The notes: generated by a model from the sequence alone, not told the origin. Shown: positions 22,714 through 31,643, counted from the stretch's first letter. The stretch is DNA of 34,617 bases from an uncultured Flavobacteriaceae bacterium (GCA_913043275.1 CAJWLL010000023.1:1-34617); one strand, 5' to 3'. Numbers and translations: made by a program.

Positions 22714-24564
22714 ATGCGTATATCACTTTTTCTTGTATTGCTGCTGCTTAATGTAGCATGTGATTCAATTGAGCAGTCCTACCCCAACATCGTTTGGCTA
22801 ACCACCGAAGACAATTCACCCCAACATATGAAATTGTATAATGCTGAGGGTGCGGCTATGCCTACTATCGAAAAATTAGCAAAAGAGGGGATTGTTTTTG
22901 ATAATGCCTTTTCCAATGCACCGGTTTGTTCTGTAGCTCGAAGTACTCTAATTACGGGTTGCTATGCACCCAGAATATTTACTCAATTTCACAGAAGAGC
23001 CCAACATGTTCCCCTTCCAAAGGGGCTTATGCCATTCCCATTTTACCTTAAACAGGTAGGCTATTATACTACTAATAATCATAAAGAGGACTATAATTTT
23101 ATACTGCCCGAAGGTGTATGGGATGAATCATCTAAAAAAGCAAGCTACAAAAACAGAAAGTCTGGTCAACCCTTTTTTCATGTTCAAAATCATACGGTAA
23201 CCCATGAGGGAAATTTGCATTTTGATCAAAAGGCTATAGACAATACTCTGGATAAAGAATTAGAGGGAATAAAGGTTTTCCCTTATCATCCTAACACCAA
23301 AACCTTTCGTTATTCCTACCACCATTTTCAAAATAGGCATGTTTTGGCCGATCAGAAGATGGGGGAATTCATTTTAGACCTGGAGGAACAAGGACTTATG
23401 GAAAACACCATAATCTTCTATTTTGGCGACCATGGAGGGGTACTTCCTAGAAGCAAAGGCTACGCTTACGAAAGTGGATTGCAGGTCCCCTTGGTAGTTT
23501 ATGTCCCTGAAAAATGGAAACACCTGTTTCATCAAAGCAAAGGATCGAGATCAAAAACCTTTGTGGAGTTTGTCGATTTAGCGCCCACAGTTCTTTCTTT
23601 GGCAGGTGTTACTCCTCCACAGGGCATTGACGGAACACCAGTTTCAGGTGTGTTTTCGCAAGCTTCAAAAATAGAACAAAAGAATACGACCATAGGTTAC
23701 GCTGACCGCTTTGATGAAAAATACGATTTAGTCAGAACTTTGAGGGTTGGGAAATACAAATACATTAGAAATTATCAACCCTTTAATGCAGATGCTTTAT
23801 TTAATTTTTATCGTTATAAAATGTTGGCATTTCAGGAGTGGGATGAATTATACCGTATGGGGAAGCTCAATGAAGAACAAAGGCAATTTTTTGAACCAAG
23901 AGGTCCTGAGGGGCTTTACGATTTAGAGCAAGATCCCCATGAAGTAAATGACCTTTCCGAAAGACCCCAATATCAAGAAATTTTGACCCGGATGAGAAGC
24001 CAGTTGCGAGAAAAACTTACCGGATTGCCTGATCTCAGTTTTTATCCTGAACCCTATTTGTTGGAGAATGCTATCGAAAATCCTGTAGCTTTTGGGCAAA
24101 ATAATCAAAATGAAATTAGTGAATTGATAGAAGTTGCGGATCTTAATTTGTCTGGATTTAAAGTGGTTAAAGAAAAAATAAAACAAGCTTTGAATGATAA
24201 CAATCCATGGAAAAGATATTGGGGCTTAGTTGTATGTAGCTCTTTTGGAGATAAGGCAAAAACATTGGTTCCTCAAATTAAAAAAATGGTTAATAGAGAT
24301 AATGAAAACTTAGTCCGGGCTCGCGCCATGGAATACTTGATGTTGAATCAAGAATTTTTTGATTCCAAAATCATTGATGAGTTGTTAAAAAATGCCAAGT
24401 CAGAGATAGAAGCTAACCTAATTCTCAATAGTTTAGGTTTGATTAAAAATTTAAACCCCCACTTTAAATTCAATTTATCTAAAGAAATTTTCCCACTTGA
24501 ATGGTATGATAAACCAAATGATTTGATAAACAGAAGGATGAATTATTTAATCGATAATCGTTAA
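22714..24564 (+). CDS. Sulfatase-like lipoprotein with C-S-V-A-R motif
   Basis: This 616-residue protein has a lipoprotein signal (…LLLLNVAC, Cys16). The sulfatase domain spans about residues 22-470: TTEDNSPQH supplies E32/D33 where D-D is usual; NAPVCSVARSTLITG has Cys72 as the formylglycine candidate; YFGDHGG and KGYAYESGLQVPL follow. The motif is C-S-V-A-R, with Val where Pro (or Ala) is expected. The last ~120 residues are helical repeats (HEAT-like), e.g. LVRARAMEYLMLNQEFF. It is probably periplasmic, acting on a sulfated glycan, and co-transcribed with the NIPSNAP gene (3-nt gap). A non-sulfatase phosphoesterase role is possible if Cys72 is not converted. Confidence 0.8.
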   Translation: MRISLFLVLLLLNVACDSIEQSYPNIVWLTTEDNSPQHMKLYNAEGAAMPTIEKLAKEGIVFDNAFSNAPVCSVARSTLITGCYAPRIFTQFHRRAQHVPLPKGLMPFPFYLKQVGYYTTNNHKEDYNFILPEGVWDESSKKASYKNRKSGQPFFHVQNHTVTHEGNLHFDQKAIDNTLDKELEGIKVFPYHPNTKTFRYSYHHFQNRHVLADQKMGEFILDLEEQGLMENTIIFYFGDHGGVLPRSKGYAYESGLQVPLVVYVPEKWKHLFHQSKGSRSKTFVEFVDLAPTVLSLAGVTPPQGIDGTPVSGVFSQASKIEQKNTTIGYADRFDEKYDLVRTLRVGKYKYIRNYQPFNADALFNFYRYKMLAFQEWDELYRMGKLNEEQRQFFEPRGPEGLYDLEQDPHEVNDLSERPQYQEILTRMRSQLREKLTGLPDLSFYPEPYLLENAIENPVAFGQNNQNEISELIEVADLNLSGFKVVKEKIKQALNDNNPWKRYWGLVVCSSFGDKAKTLVPQIKKMVNRDNENLVRARAMEYLMLNQEFFDSKIIDELLKNAKSEIEANLILNSLGLIKNLNPHFKFNLSKEIFPLEWYDKPNDLINRRMNYLIDNR

Positions 24565-24662
24565 AAAATGTCATTAGACCTATATTAGGAGGGAACTCTA
24601 AGAGTTTACAGAAAAGTAAGAAGGCAGATTTTAGTTAAAGGAAAGGTTAACCTCACAGATAA

Positions 24663-24697
24663 GAAAACCCAAAAAAAAACAGGGTTACACTTTTTGG
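24663..24697. terminator. Weak bidirectional terminator between converging genes
   Basis: AACCC (24666-24670) and GGGTT (24682-24686) enclose an A-rich loop. TTTTT follows on the plus strand and TTTTCTT on the minus strand. It sits in the 181-nt gap between the plus-strand sulfatase gene and the minus-strand receptor gene, where both must stop. Confidence 0.4.
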
Positions 24698-24745
24698 ATT
24701 TATCGAATCAAAAGATATACCTTTTTTCTACGGGTTACATAAAAT

Positions 24746-27211
24746 TTAGAATTCTCTTTTGCCAAATTCACTATCGATGAACTTGGACCTATTTTTTCGG
24801 TTGTTAAAATTATAACTCAAGGTAAGCAGTATCATATCCACCTCATAAACATAATTGGTAGTAGTATAGAATTCATCTTCCCTTCGTGTAGTAATCCTTT
24901 GTTCATTAGAGTTTAAAAGTCCCATATCGATATTTTTCCATTGGAGTGATGCAGTTAATTGGTTATTCCAAAAACGTTTTGTTAAGGTTAAGTTTGGTGA
25001 GTAGTACTCCGAATCTATTCCCTGAGCAGTTATTCTTTTAGAAAGATAATTGAATGTAAACTGAGCAAAAGAGGTGTTGGAAAAATTATAAGTGCTGTTT
25101 ATGTTTAAGCTATAAATATAGTCGTCTGTATTTACTATACGATCGTCAAATGATCCTTGAATGATATAGTAGTAAAAGTTAGAGGAATAAAACACTTTTA
25201 ACCTTTTACTGAGGTTATATTCCGCACCATTTTCTCTTCCGATAACTTTGGCATTCCCCACATTGGAATAGATACGATTCAAAAGTGTGTCATTGTATAC
25301 AGTATTGACCCTATTGATCAAATGATTAACATTTCGATAGTATATTTTAAAAAATTTACTATTACCTTTTTTAGTTTTCTTATTTACTCCAATTTCCACT
25401 TGATCTATTAATTCAGGATGTAAGTTAGGGTCACCTTGTTCAAGGGTTTCTGAATGTTCTCTTTCTGGAAAGGGATTCATCTTAAATGTAGTTGTTCGCT
25501 CGATTCTTTTACTGAAAGCAAGGCTTAATGAAAGGTTCTCTCTCCACCGGTAGTATATACTAGCCGAAGGAAAAAGCTTAGTAAAATCCAATGAATAGTT
25601 TTCATCCAATTCTCCTGTTTTGTCTTTTAAAGAAAGTTCTCTTTTCATTTTTTCCAATCGCAGACCAGCTGCAAAATTCCACTTTTTAATACTGCTATTA
25701 TATTGCAAATAAGCGGCACTTATTGATCGTTTTAGATTAACCTCACTCGAGAACTCAGGAATCAAATCGAAAAGCTGTGTCTCATTGTTTTTTCGCTGAT
25801 AAACAAAATCTCCAGTATGGTCTAGGTTTCTAAATTGGTATCCCATTTTAAGGGTACCTATACTAAGTGGTTTAAAGGCATAATCTAGCTTAACCCGCAA
25901 ACCGAATAGCGGATTTTCGTTTGTATTGTATTCATCTTGATAGACTATTGTATGGTCCGGATGGCCCAAATTTTTGTTGGTAGTAGGACCTCCTAAGAGA
26001 GCATATTCATAAAGAATGGAAGAGCTGAGCTGAGCCAAATTTTCAAAACGATGATCGTAGTTTAAGCTCCCCAAAACAAAGTCACTTTTTCTAATCCTTA
26101 GATTTTCATTGTAATATTGAAATTGGTAGTCAATTTTATCCGTGATGGCATAATTAGCATAATAAAGAATGTCAGCAGTTCGCTCTTTGGTTCTTTTTCC
26201 AGCATAGAGTCCAAGTGAAAAGAGGTCCTTATCTGAAAGCTGATAATCTGCTGTAAGCCTTCCTGAAAAATTGATTTCGTCGAAACTACGTTCGCCGTCA
26301 GAGGGGAACCTTGTATACTTATCCCCAATTATTGTGTATACGTCTCCTTCTCTCCTTCCCAAGATGTCATTTCTTTGAAAGTTTAATCCAGACGAAAAAT
26401 TCCATTTATCCCTAACAGTGTTATATGTAATGTCTGCACTAAATCTTTGAGCCGGTTGAACATTTTCATAGTCTTCGATAGATGGAGCGCCTAAGAGGGT
26501 GTTAAACTGAAAATAGTCCCCTTTAAGGATATTTTTAAGGGTAAGTATATTGATGATTCCTGCTTTCCCTTCTGCATCGTATTCAGCAGAGGGAGCAGTA
26601 ATGATTTCGATATTTTTGATACTGTTGGCGGGGATTTGACTCAATAAACTTTGAATATCAGACTGTATGGGTTTGTTATTCAATAACACCACAAAACCCG
26701 TACTTCCTCTAAGGCTAATTTCACCTAAGCCATTGATAGCCATAGAAGGCAGGTTTCTAATTACATCAATTCCGGTCCCACCTTTAGCGGTTGAGAATTC
26801 ACTTGAAGAATATACCCGTCGGTCAATTTTATTTCGAATGGCTTTGTGCTTGGCATCTACAACTACTTCATCCAGAAAATTTTGGCTGGTTTTTAGACCG
26901 ATGATTCCCAGATTAACCGGAGTATTTTTTTGGGCATCAATATTTCCGGTTTCTAAGGTATGATAACCAAGAAATGAGATTTTTACTGAGAATTTTCCGG
27001 AGCTGCTGATAGGGAGGAGAAAACTACCGTCAGGTTTTGAAATGGCTCCTTCCAAAATTTCACCATCTTTTATCAGAACTATCGAAGCATACTCTATGGG
27101 GTTGTCTGTGTTTTTATCCATTACGACTCCTTTAATCTGACCCCTTGAATAGAAGGATATTAAAAAAATAAAAATGAGACTCAAAATAAATTTTCTACAC
27201 ATCTTTTTCAT
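24746..27211 (-). CDS. TonB-dependent-receptor-like outer-membrane barrel
   Basis: This 821-residue protein has a signal peptide (about residues 1-24). An N-terminal carboxypeptidase-regulatory-like domain follows (IKGVVMDKNTDNPIEYASIV, DGSFLLPI, ISFLGYHT), then a plug (about residues 115-225; VIRNLPSMAINGLGEISLRG, IEIITAPSAEYDAEGKAGII). A C-terminal barrel of the OMP_b-brl_3 type runs to the end. No SusD-like gene is adjacent, so it is not a SusC/D pair. TonB-linked uptake of an unknown ligand or a structural role is possible. It is the first gene downstream of a converging gap, and a 75-nt spacer separates it from the GT39 gene upstream. Confidence 0.8.
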   Translation of the reverse strand: MKKMCRKFILSLIFIFLISFYSRGQIKGVVMDKNTDNPIEYASIVLIKDGEILEGAISKPDGSFLLPISSSGKFSVKISFLGYHTLETGNIDAQKNTPVNLGIIGLKTSQNFLDEVVVDAKHKAIRNKIDRRVYSSSEFSTAKGGTGIDVIRNLPSMAINGLGEISLRGSTGFVVLLNNKPIQSDIQSLLSQIPANSIKNIEIITAPSAEYDAEGKAGIINILTLKNILKGDYFQFNTLLGAPSIEDYENVQPAQRFSADITYNTVRDKWNFSSGLNFQRNDILGRREGDVYTIIGDKYTRFPSDGERSFDEINFSGRLTADYQLSDKDLFSLGLYAGKRTKERTADILYYANYAITDKIDYQFQYYNENLRIRKSDFVLGSLNYDHRFENLAQLSSSILYEYALLGGPTTNKNLGHPDHTIVYQDEYNTNENPLFGLRVKLDYAFKPLSIGTLKMGYQFRNLDHTGDFVYQRKNNETQLFDLIPEFSSEVNLKRSISAAYLQYNSSIKKWNFAAGLRLEKMKRELSLKDKTGELDENYSLDFTKLFPSASIYYRWRENLSLSLAFSKRIERTTTFKMNPFPEREHSETLEQGDPNLHPELIDQVEIGVNKKTKKGNSKFFKIYYRNVNHLINRVNTVYNDTLLNRIYSNVGNAKVIGRENGAEYNLSKRLKVFYSSNFYYYIIQGSFDDRIVNTDDYIYSLNINSTYNFSNTSFAQFTFNYLSKRITAQGIDSEYYSPNLTLTKRFWNNQLTASLQWKNIDMGLLNSNEQRITTRREDEFYTTTNYVYEVDMILLTLSYNFNNRKNRSKFIDSEFGKREF

Positions 27212-27286
27212 TCAACTTCATTAAAATATTAACAGTGGCTTTATAGCTTCCTTAATCAAATTAAGATCTAAAAATAATATTTGAAT

Positions 27287-28690
27287 TTATTTAATTTGAT
27301 AAAGCCCATCTTTTCTTCTATCCATTAGCAGTTTTAGTTTGCTTATTACGTTGGATGAGAGATCTTCAAGCTGCCTCTTTTTGATAATGATAGAAAAGGA
27401 TGTCGAGTCCTCAACCATTTTTTCCAACGCATATGGAGTAATGATTTTTATTTTTCCTTTAGAGTAAAACTGACTAGAATAAGATTTGAATGGGAATGCA
27501 TAAAGCTCTGATGAATTTACCTCGGGATGGAAAACTAGCGTTTTGTCTGTACTATTGGAGAGTATCTTTTGTGTGGGTTCCAAAAAGTAAGCTCCAATCA
27601 ACAATACGGGAATACCTACAGCAACACACAGCAACGATTTTTTTCTCTTAAATGAGGTCCAATGATGGGTGATCAAAAGGGCAATAGGAATCATTACCGG
27701 CAGGGTGTAGGTATGGATCAAACTTTTTGAAAAAGTAAAGAAAAACGGAGTCCACAAAATCCATAGCCAAAGGAAGAGTTGCCAAGGGTCATTCCAAACT
27801 TTTTTTAATCCGTTTTTGAGTTGGCTTAAAAGGACAAAAGACCAAGGCAGAGCACCGGCCAATATAAAGGCCCAAATGATCCCCAAAGGCTGTTGTTTGG
27901 GGAAACCATATTTATCGCCCGACCAAGAGGAGTCTATAAAACGCAGGAAATGTTCTCCCACCACAAAATAGTCAATAAAACCCGGGGAATTAATCTCCAT
28001 CAGATAGTACCAAGGAAAGGCGATCAATAGAGTTAAAAGCCCTCCCAATACCCAAGGAATTTGAAAAATTCTTTTTAATGATATTCGATGACGAATACAC
28101 CAGACGAAAAGGGGAGGAAAACTTAGTACACAAATGATGGGACCTTTAGCCAACAACCCCAAACCGATACCAACAAAAAAAATTAATCCTGATATCCTAC
28201 TTTTTTCAGAATGAAGAAATTGCCAGAACCCCATCATTGTTAAAGCAACCGAAAAAGAGAGCATCAAATCGGTAGAGAGTACCCCGGCATGAAGAAAAAA
28301 CTCGGGAAGTGTAAGAAGGACAATTCCAGGGATCAAACCATTAATTTTTTTTTGGTGACCATAGGGAATCAGAAGTAAAGTAATTAAAATAGCTATCATC
28401 CAAAAGGGGAGCCTAAGGGCAAATTCATGGTCTCCAAATAGACTTATGGAACTGGAACAAATCCATGTAGAGAGTGGAGGTTTAGCCCAAAATGGGACAC
28501 CGTAATCTATTTGCGGAACAATCCAATTACCCGTTTCAACCATCAATCGGGCAATCTCTCCATAGCGTGCTTCTGTTTTGTCTGTTAGTGGAATGACGGC
28601 ATTGAAAAATAAGCGTATTCCCGCCAGAAGAATAAATATACAACCATAGGGTGATCTGAAATCTTTTTTAATTCTTTCTGCTAAGCTCAA
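27287..28690 (-). CDS. GT39/ArnT-like membrane glycosyltransferase
   Basis: This 467-residue protein has about 11-12 transmembrane helices and the N-terminal signature of PMT/ArnT-type enzymes: DKTEARYGEIARLM (the acidic loop-1 residues), then GVPFWAKPPLSTW. A soluble C-terminal segment of about 110 residues follows from ~365. These enzymes move a sugar from a polyprenyl-phosphate donor to lipid A, proteins or other acceptors on the periplasmic face. The start overlaps the stop of the GT2 gene by 4 nt (ATGA), and the GT2 product probably makes the polyprenyl-phosphate sugar that this enzyme uses. The acceptor is unknown. Confidence 0.8.
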   Translation of the reverse strand: MSLAERIKKDFRSPYGCIFILLAGIRLFFNAVIPLTDKTEARYGEIARLMVETGNWIVPQIDYGVPFWAKPPLSTWICSSSISLFGDHEFALRLPFWMIAILITLLLIPYGHQKKINGLIPGIVLLTLPEFFLHAGVLSTDLMLSFSVALTMMGFWQFLHSEKSRISGLIFFVGIGLGLLAKGPIICVLSFPPLFVWCIRHRISLKRIFQIPWVLGGLLTLLIAFPWYYLMEINSPGFIDYFVVGEHFLRFIDSSWSGDKYGFPKQQPLGIIWAFILAGALPWSFVLLSQLKNGLKKVWNDPWQLFLWLWILWTPFFFTFSKSLIHTYTLPVMIPIALLITHHWTSFKRKKSLLCVAVGIPVLLIGAYFLEPTQKILSNSTDKTLVFHPEVNSSELYAFPFKSYSSQFYSKGKIKIITPYALEKMVEDSTSFSIIIKKRQLEDLSSNVISKLKLLMDRRKDGLYQIK

Positions 28691-29421
28691 CTTTTATACT
28701 TCTTTGAAATTTTAAAAAGGTCCCACCATAGGGTAAAAAAATACAGGGGACTCACTCTGGAATCGGGGGTGTCTACCCATGCCCTAAGTGGAATTTCCCT
28801 TATATAATTTTGAATTTCGGATCTTCCGAAAAGACGGATCATTCTAAAGAAAATTTCAACATCGAAAAGCCATTTGGAAATAAAAACCTGGTCAAATATT
28901 TTCTCAGCGGTTTGGGTTTCAAAAATTTTGCATCCGCATTGAGAATCGTATATGCTTAAATTTAATGCATTGGAGATTGCGGTAGCGACAACCCTTCCCA
29001 AGAGAAATCGGTACCATTTTCTTTTGATTTGGTTGTCTAGTTTTAATATTCTCGATCCAAAAGCCAATACCACATTTTCTTTTACCTGTTCTGACAAGCG
29101 CAAACATTCTTCAAGGCTGGTGGCAAGGTCAGCATCCAAATAAGCTACTTTTTGGAAATTTTGATATTTTAGTACTTGGCGGAAACCAGTAAAAATAGCA
29201 TTGGCCTTTCCCCTATTTTGTGCCATATTATATAATTCAATTTGACCGGGAAATTGATTTTTTAAGGCCGATAACACATCATCTGTTGTGTCTTTTGAAC
29301 CATCATTGACAAAAAAAACAGACACTTTAGGTTGGAGAGAAAGGAAGCTTACGAACTGAGAAACGGGCAACCTATCAGCCTCATTATAGCATGGGATTAC
29401 GATTGCCAGATCTTTTTGCAT
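28687..29421 (-). CDS. Family 2 glycosyltransferase (polyprenyl-phosphate sugar synthase-like)
   Basis: This 244-residue cytoplasmic GT2 has DLAIVIPCYNEADRL, FFVNDGSKDTTDDVL, NRGKANAIFTGF and the metal-binding A-Y-L-D-A-D-L-A. Lys and Arg near GSRILKLDNQIKRKWYR resemble dolichyl/undecaprenyl-phosphate glucose or mannose synthases. It lacks the C-terminal membrane helices that some homologues carry. It should make polyprenyl-P-hexose for the GT39 gene that follows with a 4-nt overlap. ATG 29419-29421 is preferred over an in-frame TTG at 29428-29430, because that TTG lies inside a perfect -7 box (TATATTTG, 29428-29435). The mRNA would then be almost leaderless. Confidence 0.8.
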   Translation of the reverse strand: MQKDLAIVIPCYNEADRLPVSQFVSFLSLQPKVSVFFVNDGSKDTTDDVLSALKNQFPGQIELYNMAQNRGKANAIFTGFRQVLKYQNFQKVAYLDADLATSLEECLRLSEQVKENVVLAFGSRILKLDNQIKRKWYRFLLGRVVATAISNALNLSIYDSQCGCKIFETQTAEKIFDQVFISKWLFDVEIFFRMIRLFGRSEIQNYIREIPLRAWVDTPDSRVSPLYFFTLWWDLFKISKKYKS

Positions 29422-29427
29422 AGTGCT

Positions 29428-29435
29428 CAAATATA
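29428..29435 (-). promoter_or_regulatory. Consensus -7 box of the GT2-GT39 operon
   Basis: TATATTTG on the minus strand matches TAnnTTTG and is only 6 nt from ATG 29421, implying a very short or absent 5' leader. No TTTG -33 box at the usual 19-21 nt spacing was found. Confidence 0.45.
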
Positions 29436-29492
29436 AGTATAATTATACTCTAGGCTTTCTATTTCAAATAGCTTATTAGATTATAAAAAAGC

Positions 29493-29522
29493 AAAAAAAT
29501 GCGAGCCCATCGGCTCGCATTT
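29493..29522 (-). terminator. Strong minus-strand terminator
   Basis: A perfect 11-bp stem AAATGCGAGCC/GGCTCGCATTT (29497-29507/29512-29522) with a 4-nt loop is followed on the minus strand by TTTTTTTGC. It ends the transcript of the small ORF at 29543-29605. Confidence 0.85.
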
Positions 29523-29542
29523 GACTTATAGAAAAGGATAGC

Positions 29543-29605
29543 TCAGAAGACAGTACTTGTAGGTATCTGCTGTCCTAACTTTCCTAAATTACATACGTAA
29601 GACAT
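29543..29605 (-). CDS. 20-aa peptide ORF with strong Shine-Dalgarno
   Basis: ATG 29603-29605 opens a 21-codon frame encoding MSYVCNLGKLGQQIPTSTVF, stopped by TGA at 29543-29545. Upstream, AAAGGAGGTG contains a full AGGAGGT (29611-29617) 5 nt from the ATG. That is exceptional here, since no other gene in the window shows such a site. A strong terminator lies 20 nt downstream (29493-29522), so it forms its own short transcription unit behind the antiporter gene. A TCCTTTTC after the stop (plus 29531-29538) could pair with GAAAGGA and mask the SD. The family is not recognised. It could be a leader peptide, a regulated small protein or a translational decoy. Confidence 0.5.
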   Translation of the reverse strand: MSYVCNLGKLGQQIPTSTVF

Positions 29606-29695
29606 TTGACACCTCCTTTCAAAATATGTTAGACATAGCTGTTGTCACAGCAAGAAATTCTTTTTAAATATAAGCAGAAAAAAAATTTCTCCCGA

Positions 29696-30964
29696 TTATT
29701 TTACAATGTTTTTTAGCGTTAATCCTTGAACCAAAATCGTAAACAATACAATTACATATGTAAGAAAGAGAATTAAGGCTTTTCCCTCTCCAATATCGTC
29801 AGGTAAATTAAGCGCCAAGGCTACGCTCAAGCCTCCTCTAAGTCCACCCCAAGTGATGATCAAGGCAGTTTTCTTTTCAAACTTTTTGAATAGTGATAAG
29901 AAGGCTATAGGAATACTTACACCTATACCCCTAGACAATACAACCAGAATAATTACCAAAACGGAGATAGTTATAAATGGTAATTGGAAAGACTCAAAAA
30001 TCATAATAACCTCCAGTCCAATAAGAATGAATAAAATGGCATTTAAAGTTTCATCCAAAAGATGCCAAAACTTATAGACATAATCACCCATCGCTTTTTG
30101 GATACCATCTTCATTTTCATCAATGTCAAGATTTTGATTTAGAAATAATCCCATCATCACTACCCCTAAAACTGCGGAAAAATGAAAATAGTGTGAGATA
30201 ATAGGCAGTAATAAAACCAGTGAAATGGTTATTAAAACTTCTAATTCAGTATGTTCATTCTCAATATATTTTAAAAGTTTAAGTCCAAAATACCCCATAA
30301 CTGTTCCTAAAGCAATACCTCCCAAAACCTCAGTTACAAATAAGCTTCCAACTGCAGCAGCAGTTATATTTTCCACACCATCTTGTTTGATACTCAAAAG
30401 AGTTAAAAAGACCACTACGCCTATACCATCGTTAAAAAGAGATTCTCCTGCAATACGGGTTTCAGTTATAGAAGATAGATTCATTTTTTTTATCATTGCC
30501 AATACTGCTATGGGATCAGTGGGTGCTATCAAAGCACCAAACAAAAGACAATCTATATAAGTCAACCCCATAGTATTCAGACCAAATACAGGTTGCTCAA
30601 TCAACCAGTAGACTCCCGAACCAACTGCAAAAGTGGAAAAAATCACCCCAAAGCTAGCTAGAAGTAGAATAGTCACTTTATCTTTCAATAGTTCATGAAC
30701 ATTGACACTCATAGCACCAGCGAAGAGCAAGAAAGGCAACATTACATTTACCAACAACTCACTGAAATCAAATTCTTTAGTAATTTCTGATACAGTTTCA
30801 AATACCTGAGGAAAAACAACCCCCACCATGGTAACAATAATAGATAAACAGAGTGCCAAAATCATCAAACCTATGGTTTGAGGGAGCTTTAAAACTCGGA
30901 TATTAATCAGCGTAAAAATTGCTGCTAAAGTTATTAATATAGTAGATAATTCAAGAATGCCCAT
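29696..30964 (-). CDS. CPA1-family sodium/proton antiporter
   Basis: This 422-residue protein has about 12-13 transmembrane helices and the CPA1 motifs TDPIAVLA and ESLFNDGIGVVVF; the Asn-Asp pair in the latter is the ion-binding site. Also present are FSAVLGVVMMGLFL and WGGLRGGLSVALALNLP. It exchanges cytoplasmic Na+ (or K+) for H+, consistent with a marine lifestyle. It stands alone; riboflavin synthase is 35 nt upstream on the same strand, so some read-through is possible. It has no C-terminal regulatory tail. Confidence 0.88.
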   Translation of the reverse strand: MGILELSTILITLAAIFTLINIRVLKLPQTIGLMILALCLSIIVTMVGVVFPQVFETVSEITKEFDFSELLVNVMLPFLLFAGAMSVNVHELLKDKVTILLLASFGVIFSTFAVGSGVYWLIEQPVFGLNTMGLTYIDCLLFGALIAPTDPIAVLAMIKKMNLSSITETRIAGESLFNDGIGVVVFLTLLSIKQDGVENITAAAVGSLFVTEVLGGIALGTVMGYFGLKLLKYIENEHTELEVLITISLVLLLPIISHYFHFSAVLGVVMMGLFLNQNLDIDENEDGIQKAMGDYVYKFWHLLDETLNAILFILIGLEVIMIFESFQLPFITISVLVIILVVLSRGIGVSIPIAFLSLFKKFEKKTALIITWGGLRGGLSVALALNLPDDIGEGKALILFLTYVIVLFTILVQGLTLKNIVK

Positions 30965-30999
30965 GATTAATAGTTTTCTTAAATATAATCTAAATATTT

Positions 31000-31590
31000 C
31001 TATATGTACAAATCGTGAAGTTTTGAAATATATTTTCCGATTATGTCAAATTCTAAGTTGACCGTTTCTCCTTTTTGTATCAGGCGGAAATTAGTATGTT
31101 CATAGGTGTAGGGAATTATTGCCACAGAAAAGTGATTCAGACCAGAATCAACCACAGTAAGACTGACACCATTGACACAAATGGACCCTTTTTCGACAGT
31201 AATGTTTTTTTGATTTTGATCATACTCGAAGTCAAAAAACCAGCTTCCTTCTCTGAAATTGACTCCGGTGCAAAAACCGATCTGATCTACATGACCTTGA
31301 ACAATGTGTCCATCCAGACGACTGTTAATCATTATGGCCCTTTCAAGATTGATAAAATCTCCAATTTTAATCCTCCCTAGATTGGATTTTTCCAAAGTTT
31401 CTTGAATAGCAGTAACCGTGTATTGATTACCTTTTATCTCAATCACGGTTAAGCAAATACCATTATGGGCCACGCTCTGGTCTATTTTTAATTCTTGCGT
31501 TAAACTACTTTCCAGGCTTAGGTGAAGATTCTCTTGGTCTTTTTCCAAATAAATCACTTTCCCATATGCCTCAATAATTCCGGTAAACAT
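31000..31590 (-). CDS. ribE: Riboflavin synthase alpha chain
   Basis: This 196-residue protein has the classic MFTGIIEAYG start and two lumazine-binding repeats. The first has NGICLTVIEI and INLERAI, then LDGHIVQGHVDQIG; the second has KGSICVNGVSLTVVD and VAIIPYTYEHTNF. It dismutates two 6,7-dimethyl-8-ribityllumazine molecules into riboflavin and a diamine. Length fits the family (about 195-215). It is divergent from pdxA across 53 nt, a gene pair common in Bacteroidota. Confidence 0.95.
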   Translation of the reverse strand: MFTGIIEAYGKVIYLEKDQENLHLSLESSLTQELKIDQSVAHNGICLTVIEIKGNQYTVTAIQETLEKSNLGRIKIGDFINLERAIMINSRLDGHIVQGHVDQIGFCTGVNFREGSWFFDFEYDQNQKNITVEKGSICVNGVSLTVVDSGLNHFSVAIIPYTYEHTNFRLIQKGETVNLEFDIIGKYISKLHDLYI

Positions 31591-31604
31591 CAGTTAGATT
31601 TAAT

Positions 31605-31612
31605 TACATTTG
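31605..31612 (+). promoter_or_regulatory. Consensus -7 box of pdxA
   Basis: TACATTTG matches TAnnTTTG, 31 nt before ATG 31644. It lies inside a 9-bp arm (ACATTTGTG, 31606-31614) of an inverted repeat whose other arm (CACAAATGT, 31639-31647) covers the pdxA start codon. Confidence 0.5.
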
Positions 31613-31643
31613 TGATGTAAAATTATGAATAAAAGCAACACAA

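Noticed and set aside
24746-27211. SusC half of a SusC/SusD pair
   Set aside because: No SusD-like lipoprotein adjoins it and the domain layout is that of a CarboxypepD_reg plus OMP_b-brl_3 barrel at 821 residues, shorter than SusC.
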